DNA of 64,000 nt from Paenibacillus plantarum. GTDB taxonomy: Bacteria; Bacillota; Bacilli; Paenibacillales; NBRC-103111. Location of the stretch: assembly GCF_013141695.1 (NCBI RefSeq), contig NZ_WHNY01000065.1, positions 62,001 to 126,000 of the forward strand. Reading direction: 5' to 3'. Below the pieces are notes generated by a model. That model was not told where the DNA came from. It did no database searches and saw only the letters and a program-made list of their open reading frames with translations. Shown in pieces: positions 25,986 through 33,999 of this stretch (position 1 is the stretch's first letter; each line of letters starts with the position of its first letter). The position numbers and the translations under genes are program-made.

Positions 25986-26525
25986 TCATTTTTTTGTGTT
26001 TAGTGTCTCGAACATAGCATCTTTGTCTGATATAATAATATTATTTCCCTCAGGCCACGCAATCCCAAAAGCCGGATCATCCCACCGCACACCTCTCGCA
26101 CATTTCGGTTCATAGGACTCACTCATCTGATAAAACACTTCCGTTTCATCCTGAAGCGTCTGAAATCCATGAGCAAATCCCTCTGGAATATACAACATTG
26201 TTCTATTGTCCGCGGTTAACTCAACTGAAATCCACTTCTTATATGTCTCCGACTCTGGTCGTAAATCCACAATGACATCGTAGATGGCACCTCTAGTGCA
26301 TCTCACCAACTTAGCTTCCTCGTGAGGAGCGCACTGATAATGCATACCTCTTAACGTCCCTTTTTTCTTGTTATACGAAATATTACACTGAACAAGATTC
26401 GGATTCATTCTCCGTTGCTCAAACTCATCGCGGCACCACGACCTGGCAAAGAAGCCTCGTTCATCCTCTATCTTGTCCAATTCGATGATATATGCATTCT
26501 TTAGTTTAGTTTCGGTAAATAGCAG
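25986..26525 (-). CDS. dTDP-4-dehydrorhamnose 3,5-epimerase-like protein (RmlC family), apparent CTG start
   Basis: Cupin epimerase of 179 residues acting on a 4-keto-6-deoxy sugar nucleotide. Family landmarks are DERGFFARSW, the catalytic His in LRGMHYQ, the IPEGFAHGFQTL segment and the tyrosine in EVFYQMSESY. The family N-terminus (LFTETKLKNAYIIELDKIEDERG) is fully encoded, but the only start in frame before the preceding stop is CTG at 26523-26525, with GGAGG (26534-26538) eight bases upstream. A TTG at 26478-26480 would cut off the first strand. The CTG follows directly on the TAA of the C-methyltransferase gene. Confidence 0.85.
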   Translation of the reverse strand: MLFTETKLKNAYIIELDKIEDERGFFARSWCRDEFEQRRMNPNLVQCNISYNKKKGTLRGMHYQCAPHEEAKLVRCTRGAIYDVIVDLRPESETYKKWISVELTADNRTMLYIPEGFAHGFQTLQDETEVFYQMSESYEPKCARGVRWDDPAFGIAWPEGNNIIISDKDAMFETLNTKK

Positions 26526-27758
26526 TTAAAACACCTCCACTTCAGGAATCGGCACGACAAACCGTCCTCCCCAATCATAAATGTGTTTCATCTGCTTACT
26601 AATTTCATCCTTGAGATTCCACGGCAAGATGAAGACATAATCCGGCTTAGTCTCCGTTATTTTATTAGGGTCGTAGATCGGAATATGTGTCCCTGGCAGG
26701 AACAATCCTTGCTTATGAGGACTGCGATCCACAGTATAATCGATAAAATCGACACCTACTCCGCAATAGTTTAAAAGCGTGTTTCCTTTTGCAGGAGCGC
26801 CATATCCAACAATGGTCTTGCCTTCATTCTTAGCTTTGGTGAAAAATTCAAGAATTGCACGCTTAGTCGCCTTCACTTTCTCTGCAAAAGCTGTATATGT
26901 AGAAAGTTCATACATACCGAAAGCCTCTTCTTTCTTCAACAAGTCGTCGACCCTGCGGCTACTCGGATGCTTCCCGAAATCCTCATGTTGAGCATAAATG
27001 CGAATAGAGCCTCCGTGTGTAGGTAACTCTTGAACATCGAACACAGTTAATTTTTTTGAGGCAAAGATCTTCATAACGGTTACCAGCGAAAAGTAGGAAA
27101 AGTGCTCATGATAGATAGTATCGAATTGATTCTCCGACATAAGGCGAAGAAGATACGGGAACTCCATGGTGATGATGCCATTTGCTTTAAGCGCTAGTGT
27201 CATTCCTCCCACGAAATCGTGAAGATCCGGTACATGAGCCAGAACATTGTTACCAATCAGCAAGTCAGCTTTTTTATCCTTTAATGCCAGCTCAGCTGCT
27301 GTCTTCCTCCCAAAAAAATCAACGTACGTAGGAATCCCCTTCTCTTGAGCAACTTTGGCAACATTCGCTGCTGGTTCAACTCCTAGAACAGGGATATTCT
27401 TTTCCTTAAAATATTGCAGCAGATACCCATCATTACTAGCAATTTCAACAACCAGTGAATTACTTGTTATTGGGTATTTAGATGTAATATCATCTACATA
27501 ATGCCTTGCATGCTCAAGCCAGCTGTCTGAGTATGAACTAAAATAAGCATATTCACTAAAAATATGCTCAGCAGATTCAAACTTCTCCAACTGGACTAAA
27601 AAGCATTCCCCGCAAACATAAGCATGTAAAGGATAGTAATTCTCTTTTTTATTTAACGCATCCTTATGTAAATAAGAATTGGACAACGGTGTCATTCCTA
27701 GATTGACACAAGACTGGGTTAATTCTGCATTACAAAATCGACATTTTCTATCATTCAT
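26526..27758 (-). CDS. Sugar C-methyltransferase (TylCIII/NovU family)
   Basis: SAM-dependent C-methyltransferase of 410 residues. It has the N-terminal zinc-binding module with Cys pairs (KCRFCNAEL and YVCGECFLVQ), the Rossmann SAM domain (VVEIASNDGYLLQYF, LGVEPAANVAKVA), the catalytic-domain YHEHFSYFSL motif, and a C-terminal second Rossmann domain (TIVGYGAPAKGNTLLN). This architecture is that of 3-C- or 5-C-methyltransferases on 4-keto-6-deoxy nucleotide sugars. It lies between rfbG and the epimerase, so a CDP-linked 4-keto sugar is the likely substrate. Confidence 0.93.
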   Translation of the reverse strand: MNDRKCRFCNAELTQSCVNLGMTPLSNSYLHKDALNKKENYYPLHAYVCGECFLVQLEKFESAEHIFSEYAYFSSYSDSWLEHARHYVDDITSKYPITSNSLVVEIASNDGYLLQYFKEKNIPVLGVEPAANVAKVAQEKGIPTYVDFFGRKTAAELALKDKKADLLIGNNVLAHVPDLHDFVGGMTLALKANGIITMEFPYLLRLMSENQFDTIYHEHFSYFSLVTVMKIFASKKLTVFDVQELPTHGGSIRIYAQHEDFGKHPSSRRVDDLLKKEEAFGMYELSTYTAFAEKVKATKRAILEFFTKAKNEGKTIVGYGAPAKGNTLLNYCGVGVDFIDYTVDRSPHKQGLFLPGTHIPIYDPNKITETKPDYVFILPWNLKDEISKQMKHIYDWGGRFVVPIPEVEVF

Positions 27759-27770
27759 AGGATTTGCTCC

Positions 27771-28835
27771 TTAGCTATGAGCACTTAGTTTCTCATATTT
27801 CTCAATTTGCTCTAGAGTTACTCGAAGCATGTTTTCTTCACGATGAAACGCACGAGTCCATTCTACAATCCACGCTATTGTTTCATCAGTCGAAAGCCGC
27901 GATTTCCAATTTAGCATGCTGCGTGCTTTGGTGCTGTCCAATCTTAGTATTGAAGCTTCGTGAAATGTTTCACCAGTATCATGTAGTACATGAGTTTGAT
28001 CCCCGCCCCAAAATGATACCATTTTGAAGGCTAGGTCATTCACTGTCATTTCCCCTGAATAGGAAGGCCCAAAATTCCAGCCGCCTGATAAATCTTTATT
28101 GTCCCATAGCGCTTCTGCCAAAAGGATGTAACCAGCTATTGGTTCAAGTACATGCTGCCAAGGACGAATCGCATGCGGATTTCTCAGAACAATATCTCTG
28201 CTCTCGGATAAAGCGCCTAGAATATCAGGGACTAAACGATCGACTGACCAATCACCACCGCCAACAACATTCCCCGCTCTCGCAGAAGCAATCGTAATCT
28301 CTCTAGCACTGAAAAACGAATTAATATAAGCAGATGTTACTAATTCAGAGCAACCTTTACTCGCACTGTATGGATCATAACCACCCATAGAATCCGATTC
28401 TCTATAGGGCCAAATCCATTCTTTATTGTCATAGCATTTATCACTAGTCACGTTAATAAAGACTTTTACACTTTCTTGTTGTCGAACAGCTTCTAAGACT
28501 GATACAGTTCCCATAATGTTTGTTGAAAACGTAGTTACTGGATCAGCGTAGGAAGGCCGAACCAATGCTTGTGCTGCAAGGTGCAATACAATATCCGGTT
28601 GATGATCGTTCATAGCTGTTTTCAAACACTCAGTATCTCTGATATCTCCATACGTCGTCGGATATCTTTTCTCTAACCCAAGTAAATTGAATAGATTAGG
28701 GTCCGTATTTGGCTGCAATGAATAACCAGCTACTTCAGCACCCAATTTCGTTAGCCACAAAGACAACCAACTTCCTTTAAATCCAGTATTTCCAGTAATG
28801 AGCACTTTCTTACCTTGCCAGAACGTTTGTTTCAT
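27771..28835 (-). CDS. rfbG: CDP-glucose 4,6-dehydratase
   Basis: Converts CDP-D-glucose to CDP-4-keto-6-deoxy-D-glucose. The 354-residue extended SDR has GNTGFKGSWLSLWL, the family-specific NAD motif, NVTSDKCYDNKEW as active-site region, YSASKGCSE (YxxxK) and RAGNVVGGGDWS, all typical of RfbG. The ATG overlaps the rfbF stop as ATGA (28832-28835) and has GGAAGG seven bases upstream. With rfbF it commits glucose-1-phosphate to a CDP-deoxyhexose route. Confidence 0.94.
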   Translation of the reverse strand: MKQTFWQGKKVLITGNTGFKGSWLSLWLTKLGAEVAGYSLQPNTDPNLFNLLGLEKRYPTTYGDIRDTECLKTAMNDHQPDIVLHLAAQALVRPSYADPVTTFSTNIMGTVSVLEAVRQQESVKVFINVTSDKCYDNKEWIWPYRESDSMGGYDPYSASKGCSELVTSAYINSFFSAREITIASARAGNVVGGGDWSVDRLVPDILGALSESRDIVLRNPHAIRPWQHVLEPIAGYILLAEALWDNKDLSGGWNFGPSYSGEMTVNDLAFKMVSFWGGDQTHVLHDTGETFHEASILRLDSTKARSMLNWKSRLSTDETIAWIVEWTRAFHREENMLRVTLEQIEKYEKLSAHS

Positions 28836-29602
28836 GACCATACCTTCCACGGTGCTTTACCAGATTCCCATAACTCCTCAAGCTTAACCCTGTCTCTAAG
28901 CGTATCCATTGGCTGCCAAAAATGATGGTGGCGATAAGCTGATAACTGTGAATCTTTAGCTAAGTTCTCAATCGGCGCTTGTTCCCAAATTGTCTCATCA
29001 TCTTGTATGTAATTTAAAGCTTTAGGCTCAAGTACAAAAAAACCGCCATTTACCCACGCACCATCTCCCTGAGGCTTTTCCTCAAATGAGGTTACTAAAT
29101 TGTGATTCATATCTAGTGCCCCAAATCGCCCTGCAGGTTGAACTGCTGTAACGGTAGCTATTGTTTTTTGCTCTTTATGAAATTGGATAACTTCCGCAAT
29201 GTTAACATCACTTACCCCATCTCCATAGGTAAAACAAAACGTCTCGTCGCCAATATATTTTTGCACCCTTTTTAATCTACCGCCAGTCATTGTGTGTTCA
29301 CCTGTATCAACTAGCGTTACTTTCCAATTTTCCGCGTTGTTCTGATGAACTTCCATGGTATTCTTCAGCAAATCAAAAGTCACATCCGACATATGGAGAA
29401 AGTAGTTAGCGAAATACTCCTTAACCATATATCCTTTATATCCTAGACAGATAATAAACTCATTAATTCCATAATGGGAGTAAATTTTCATAATATGCCA
29501 TAATACAGGCTTCCCGCCAATCTCAATCATCGGCTTCGGTTTTAGATGCGTTTCTTCACTGATTCGGGTGCCTAGTCCTCCCGCAAGAATAACTGCTTTC
29601 AT
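28832..29602 (-). CDS. rfbF: Glucose-1-phosphate cytidylyltransferase
   Basis: Makes CDP-glucose from CTP and glucose-1-phosphate. The 256-residue protein has the signature AVILAGGLGTRISEETHLKPKPM, the ICLGYKGYMVKEYF segment, CFTYGDGVSDV for metal binding, and VTAVQPAGRFGALD, which is characteristic of RfbF rather than of UTP- or dTTP-specific enzymes. It is followed by rfbG with a 4-base overlap. Confidence 0.95.
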   Translation of the reverse strand: MKAVILAGGLGTRISEETHLKPKPMIEIGGKPVLWHIMKIYSHYGINEFIICLGYKGYMVKEYFANYFLHMSDVTFDLLKNTMEVHQNNAENWKVTLVDTGEHTMTGGRLKRVQKYIGDETFCFTYGDGVSDVNIAEVIQFHKEQKTIATVTAVQPAGRFGALDMNHNLVTSFEEKPQGDGAWVNGGFFVLEPKALNYIQDDETIWEQAPIENLAKDSQLSAYRHHHFWQPMDTLRDRVKLEELWESGKAPWKVWS

Positions 29603-29636
29603 ATGTTCCCTCCCTTACCTATAATTCTAATCAATG

Positions 29637-30572
29637 CTACTCCTTGCGGAACACCGCTTCCTCATAACGAAGCATAACGAGATCTTCTTGAAAAGGCAGT
29701 AGCTCAGGAAAGCTTGATGTTTTTTGTAATATTAGCTCGGCGTAAGGAATTCCCGCTTGAATGGTTAAGGGGACCCCTCCACCAAATCTCGGATTAATTT
29801 CGGTAAAGTAAAAGCGGTTTGTATGATCCTCAATAATTCCTTGAAGCGTGACTGGACCATAGAAGGGAAGTTGTCGCAAAACATCGTTAGATGCGCGAAT
29901 AATCGCATCATTTTTCCTTGTCACCGTTTTACTTACCTCCCCAGCCCTTACTTCCAACCTTACACGCGGCACAACGGATCTAACCTTGCCTTGCTTGTCT
30001 ACATAAGCATCTATCGTGTATTCTTTACCCGAAATAAATCTTTGAACAATCGGAGATGATACCCTTTGTATCCACTCACTAGCATTGTTTTTTTCAAGAT
30101 CGATAAAGTGCACATCCTTGCTTGCCATTCCTCTTCTCGGCTTAACAACCCAGTTATCACTCTTTTCAGCAAACTGCTCTGGTAAATACGTCTCCGGCGT
30201 CGAAATCTGATGATTTATAAAAAATTGATACATGTGATACTTATCTAAACAAACACGAAGTGTCTCTAAACCGGAAACGAGGATGTCGATACCCTCAGCT
30301 TCGAATTTATGGTTCTGCTTAGCTAGTAGCATTAGCTCGGGTTCAAAAAGCGGAATAACAATGCTCACTCGTTCTGCGCGACAGATTTCCAATAACCGAT
30401 CAATATAATCTGGATCATCGAAGCGCGGAAGTTGATAAACACAACTTACAAAGTCACTTGCCGGAGCATAATCAGGGTTCAAGTCTGTACCAACTACTCT
30501 GACACCCGCGTTTGTAAAATGCTTTATTAACTGCACTCTTCGGCCTATTGCTGTAAATAACACTGTTTTCAT
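29637..30572 (-). CDS. ATP-grasp ligase-like protein
   Basis: Protein of 311 residues with the ATP-grasp fold related to carbamoyl-phosphate synthase large subunit and D-Ala-D-Ala ligase. It has an N-terminal Rossmann part (LFTAIGRRVQLIKHF), the ATP-binding VVKPRRGMASKDVHF loop, EYTIDAYVDKQG, and the C-terminal FYFTEINPRFGGGVPL magnesium site. Such enzymes join an acid to an amine through an acyl phosphate. Between pseB and rfbF it could acylate an amino sugar with an amino acid or hydroxy acid, or make carbamoyl donors; the substrate is unknown. Confidence 0.85.
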   Translation of the reverse strand: MKTVLFTAIGRRVQLIKHFTNAGVRVVGTDLNPDYAPASDFVSCVYQLPRFDDPDYIDRLLEICRAERVSIVIPLFEPELMLLAKQNHKFEAEGIDILVSGLETLRVCLDKYHMYQFFINHQISTPETYLPEQFAEKSDNWVVKPRRGMASKDVHFIDLEKNNASEWIQRVSSPIVQRFISGKEYTIDAYVDKQGKVRSVVPRVRLEVRAGEVSKTVTRKNDAIIRASNDVLRQLPFYGPVTLQGIIEDHTNRFYFTEINPRFGGGVPLTIQAGIPYAELILQKTSSFPELLPFQEDLVMLRYEEAVFRKE

Positions 30573-30585
30573 AGGAACTCTCCCA

Positions 30586-31587
30586 CTAGATAAGTCTATT
30601 AGACATAATCCAATCCCCTAGAACCTCTTGACTAATGAACGGATCGTTATCTACCGATGGCTTAACCGTCGTTCTTACCGCATTTGGGTACTCCTGTTGG
30701 TCATGGTTCGAAAAGTGTGATGGTATGATATACATATCCGGTGTTTCGTAGGAAGTGTACACCTCATCATCCGACATCAATTCTTCATACATCTTTTCCC
30801 CTGGTCTAAGACCTATCTCCTTGATTTGAACTATCTCTTTGATTTGGTATTTGTTGGTCACTTTCTCGACCATTACTTCAGCGAGGTCTGATAAGCGAAT
30901 CACTGGCATTTTCAGAACAAAAACTTCCCCGCCTCTAGCCATTTCATTCGCTTTAAGCATTAAAGAAATTGCTTGAGTAGGAGTCATCATGTACCGCTTC
31001 ATGTCCAAATTTGTTACAGTGACATATCGATTCTCTAAAATTTGTTGTTTAAAAAGTGGGATCACAGAACCACGAGAACTCATGACATTTCCAAATCGAA
31101 CTGAAGAGAAAATAGTTTGTTTTGGACCCTTTTGATACTCCGCGGCGGAGATTAATCTTTCGGATGTAAGCTTGGTTGCTCCATACGTATTCGTCGGAGA
31201 TATCGCTTTATCCGTGCTTGTGAACAGCACCTTCTTTACCTTTGCAGCTATAGCTGCTTGTATCACATTTTGAGTGCCCAATACATTTGTCTTTACCGCT
31301 TCGAACGGATTGTATTCACAGGCCGGAACATGCTTCATAGCTGCAAGATGAAATACATAATCGATATCTTCCATTGCTCTTAGCAGCCTCTGATCGTCAC
31401 GAATATCCCCAATCAAGTAACGAATATTTGTATTCTCACTAAACTCCTGCTGCATTTCATACTGTTTATGTTCATCTCTACTATAAATGCGAACCACTGA
31501 AGGGTTGTAGGTCAAGATTGCTTTCAGTAAGTGCCGCCCTATTGTGCCCGTACCACCTGTAATTAACACTTTTTTGTTCGTATACAT
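30586..31587 (-). CDS. pseB: UDP-GlcNAc 4,6-dehydratase (5-inverting), PseB
   Basis: First step of pseudaminic acid synthesis, turning UDP-GlcNAc into a 4-keto-6-deoxy L-sugar. The 333-residue SDR has GGTGTIG (11-17), HLAAMKHVP, and the active-site TSTDKAISPTNTYGATK, where D126/K127 replace the usual acid pair and Y135/K139 form YxxxK. This pattern is that of the PseB/FlaA1 group. It lies at the flagellin end of the island, about 18 kb from the other pse genes, between maf and the ATP-grasp gene. Confidence 0.92.
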   Translation of the reverse strand: MYTNKKVLITGGTGTIGRHLLKAILTYNPSVVRIYSRDEHKQYEMQQEFSENTNIRYLIGDIRDDQRLLRAMEDIDYVFHLAAMKHVPACEYNPFEAVKTNVLGTQNVIQAAIAAKVKKVLFTSTDKAISPTNTYGATKLTSERLISAAEYQKGPKQTIFSSVRFGNVMSSRGSVIPLFKQQILENRYVTVTNLDMKRYMMTPTQAISLMLKANEMARGGEVFVLKMPVIRLSDLAEVMVEKVTNKYQIKEIVQIKEIGLRPGEKMYEELMSDDEVYTSYETPDMYIIPSHFSNHDQQEYPNAVRTTVKPSVDNDPFISQEVLGDWIMSNRLI

Positions 31588-31605
31588 TTGAAATACGGCC
31601 CCTGT

Positions 31606-33462
31606 CTAATTATTCATCGGTTTTTCTTGGTTCAGGGCAATCTGTACAGCTTTTTGCATGTTCATGTAAAGTGGAGTTATCATCTGCAAATCGTTCCGTA
31701 TATCGTAGACAAACTTCCCAACTTTCTCGACAACCTTCTTTGTTTTTACTAGCATGTCCGACTCATACTTTATTGTATCAAATTGCTTCGTAAGCCACTC
31801 AAGCTGCAGCATATTCATTGGTTTAAGAATCGTCTTGTAAAATTCATTTTTTTGAAAAGACTCAAACGCAGTGTCAAACTTTTGCGTCAGTTTGAAAGCT
31901 TTTTTAGCGTTCTTTTGATTAACACTACGATTCATATCATTAAAAATCCCAATAACTTCATCAATCTGCTTAACAAAGAGCTCACGCTTCTCTTCCAAGA
32001 ACTTGGATTGCTCCCTTAAATAATTCAGATCGTATCCTAGCCCTTCATTGACATACCAGTTCGAATCTACAACCTCATCATTCAAATATACCTTCATGAC
32101 ATCGCTTAAATCCATAAATTGGGTCCCTTGAATCTTGGCACCCCCTTGAGTTGTATTAATAACGGTTCTATCGGTGTACTTTGTCAGATGGAACTCCATC
32201 TCAAGTCTCATTGTGTTAAATGACCAGTCAGTTTGAATCATGTTTCCAGAAACATCTTCCACTTGGAAAGAAGCGTCTAGATCACTTTGTACAAGTACTC
32301 TGGTGTTTTCAAGACCACTCGCATAGTAGCTATTATTACGGTAACCAAGATTTTGACCGACCAAAACAATGGGATTACAATGCATTTCAGAAAATAACTG
32401 CAGAGCTATTATTGCAATTGATGGAGCATCTTCAAGTTGCTCAAACGTTTTTTCATTTTCCTTTTTTAATAGCATACCCACTATGGGATCCTTATCTGTA
32501 AAAAGAGACACTAACGGTCCAGGATAATCCTTCAGCGTTCCAGCACCTACAGTCGACCCATAAATAAGTGGAATGCATGTAATCTCCTCATCAATTACTT
32601 TCTTGAAGACATTCACATTGTGAAAATGTGGATCATAGGTGCAAGCACCGTCAGGTATAATACCATGGTGTAATAAAGATGTAATCGCTGAACCAACAGC
32701 GAAGATATACGCAGATTTCTGCGCTTTAATGTATTTGAGGTTCTCGATTTCTTCAACTAATGATGGTCCTGCAGCTACAATGATTACAGGCTTACCTTCA
32801 AATAATTGCTTTTTATTACATATATGCTCTGCATGTATGGTAAATGGAAAATTGTCCAAAGCATTAATGATCCATTTTTTTTCGAACGCATGTCTAAGCT
32901 GGAATATTTTCCGGGTTTCCTGAAGAAAATGCTGCATGGTCTCTGAAAATCTTCTAAATGCTTCAGCATAGACTCGTTCATAGCTAGGCAGAGTAATAAT
33001 CGTTGCTTGTCCGCTTGTTTGATTAACAAAGTCCTGAACGTAGCTGCTGCATTCGCTAACATCGAGTTCTACGTAAATATGCCTAAGCATCGACCATCTC
33101 TTCATGTCTTGATGTGAAAGAAAAGCACGAAATACATCCACATCTGGTTCATATATCGAAAATGGGATCGTAGGATTATGCCGCGCAAAAATATCAATAT
33201 GGTAACCCAACCCAACTCCATAAAACAGTACATGGTTATGTGCGTCTTGAAGGTGCTGTTCCATGAACTTCCCGGCTTCGTGTAACGGATTATATTTGCT
33301 GTGTAGATACTCGGCAGTTCCAGAACGCTCGACTACTAGGGTAGAATCCCCCGACTTACTGTCTACTACTTGTACTTGCCCACTTTCCCCAATAAAACCA
33401 ATCTTGCTTGCAAAATAGGGGTGTTTCGCTTTTAGTAAAGCATAGTTGTCTGCAACCCTCAT
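31606..33462 (-). CDS. maf: Maf motility-associated flagellin glycosyltransferase
   Basis: Maf-family (DUF115, MptE-like) protein of 618 residues that transfers pseudaminic- or legionaminic-type nonulosonic acids to flagellin Ser/Thr in the cytoplasm. The sialyltransferase-like centre is visible as KPVIIVAAGPSL (residues 224-235), AVGSAITSLLHHGIIPD and YDPHFHN (about 276-282). The N-terminal part has the YGVGLGYHIDIF and EPDVDVF segments. The ATG directly follows the stop of the preceding small gene (TAAATG). Its placement beside flagellin and pseB fits the role. Confidence 0.94.
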   Translation of the reverse strand: MRVADNYALLKAKHPYFASKIGFIGESGQVQVVDSKSGDSTLVVERSGTAEYLHSKYNPLHEAGKFMEQHLQDAHNHVLFYGVGLGYHIDIFARHNPTIPFSIYEPDVDVFRAFLSHQDMKRWSMLRHIYVELDVSECSSYVQDFVNQTSGQATIITLPSYERVYAEAFRRFSETMQHFLQETRKIFQLRHAFEKKWIINALDNFPFTIHAEHICNKKQLFEGKPVIIVAAGPSLVEEIENLKYIKAQKSAYIFAVGSAITSLLHHGIIPDGACTYDPHFHNVNVFKKVIDEEITCIPLIYGSTVGAGTLKDYPGPLVSLFTDKDPIVGMLLKKENEKTFEQLEDAPSIAIIALQLFSEMHCNPIVLVGQNLGYRNNSYYASGLENTRVLVQSDLDASFQVEDVSGNMIQTDWSFNTMRLEMEFHLTKYTDRTVINTTQGGAKIQGTQFMDLSDVMKVYLNDEVVDSNWYVNEGLGYDLNYLREQSKFLEEKRELFVKQIDEVIGIFNDMNRSVNQKNAKKAFKLTQKFDTAFESFQKNEFYKTILKPMNMLQLEWLTKQFDTIKYESDMLVKTKKVVEKVGKFVYDIRNDLQMITPLYMNMQKAVQIALNQEKPMNN

Positions 33463-33864
33463 TTAGGTAACCTCTTGCTCAACGATGATGACAAGAAAAC
33501 CATGTATTTTTTCTAAAATCGGTAAAACTTCATAGTTTAAAATATCTCCAATCGCAACAGAATCCTGAGCACTAATTGCCTCATATAATCCTTCCAATTC
33601 ATTAGAAAACTTGATGATTGCATTCTCAACTTCATGCCATCCCTCGTATGAAGAAGCTCCTGCTTGCGTCATCGACTCAAAAACTTGAAAGATCCATGAA
33701 AATGCTTCAGCTAGTTGTGGCAGCTCGCTCCATGGCTGATGTTCCAGCGATTTATAAAAACGATCAGCCTGATCTTTAATTACTGGTAATGAGCGATTCA
33801 AATATTGTTCAAAGCTGAGTATGACCTCGTTAAGTTGTGATCTCACATTGTTAGTTTCCATCAT
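33463..33864 (-). CDS. Unknown helical protein between flagellin and maf
   Basis: I do not recognise this 133-residue protein. It is acidic and predicted all-helical (for example NEVILSFEQYLNRSLPVIKDQADRFYKSLE), without signal peptide or membrane helix, and about the size of FliS or FlgN-type flagellar chaperones. It is the first gene of the right glycan operon, abutting maf, and follows a possible sigma-D -10 element at 33910-33917. Two adjacent ATG codons (33862-33864 and 33859-33861) follow GGGGTG. A chaperone or Maf partner is a guess from position. Confidence 0.75.
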   Translation of the reverse strand: MMETNNVRSQLNEVILSFEQYLNRSLPVIKDQADRFYKSLEHQPWSELPQLAEAFSWIFQVFESMTQAGASSYEGWHEVENAIIKFSNELEGLYEAISAQDSVAIGDILNYEVLPILEKIHGFLVIIVEQEVT

Positions 33865-33909
33865 TACACCCCATCGATATGCATGTCGTATATGTAATCT
33901 TATACAATA

Positions 33910-33935
33910 TTATCGGTTTTTGTCGAACAATTATA
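33910..33935 (-). promoter_or_regulatory. Possible sigma-D promoter of the maf operon
   Basis: On the minus strand ACCGATAA (33910-33917) resembles the sigma-D -10 element GCCGATAT, but the -35 region about 15 bases upstream reads TTAT rather than TAAA. It lies between the flagellin terminator and the first gene of the right operon, where a promoter is needed. Confidence 0.35.
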
Positions 33936-33951
33936 AAGAGGGAACAAAAAG

Positions 33952-33983
33952 AAAAAGACTGGGAAAATTGTCCCAGTCTTTTT
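33952..33983 (-). terminator. Flagellin gene terminator
   Basis: A perfect 13-bp stem (33952-33964 with 33971-33983, arms AAAAAGACTGGGA) has a T run in the descending arm. It starts 17 bases beyond the flagellin stop. Confidence 0.92.
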
Positions 33984-33999
33984 GATTACCATACTACTA

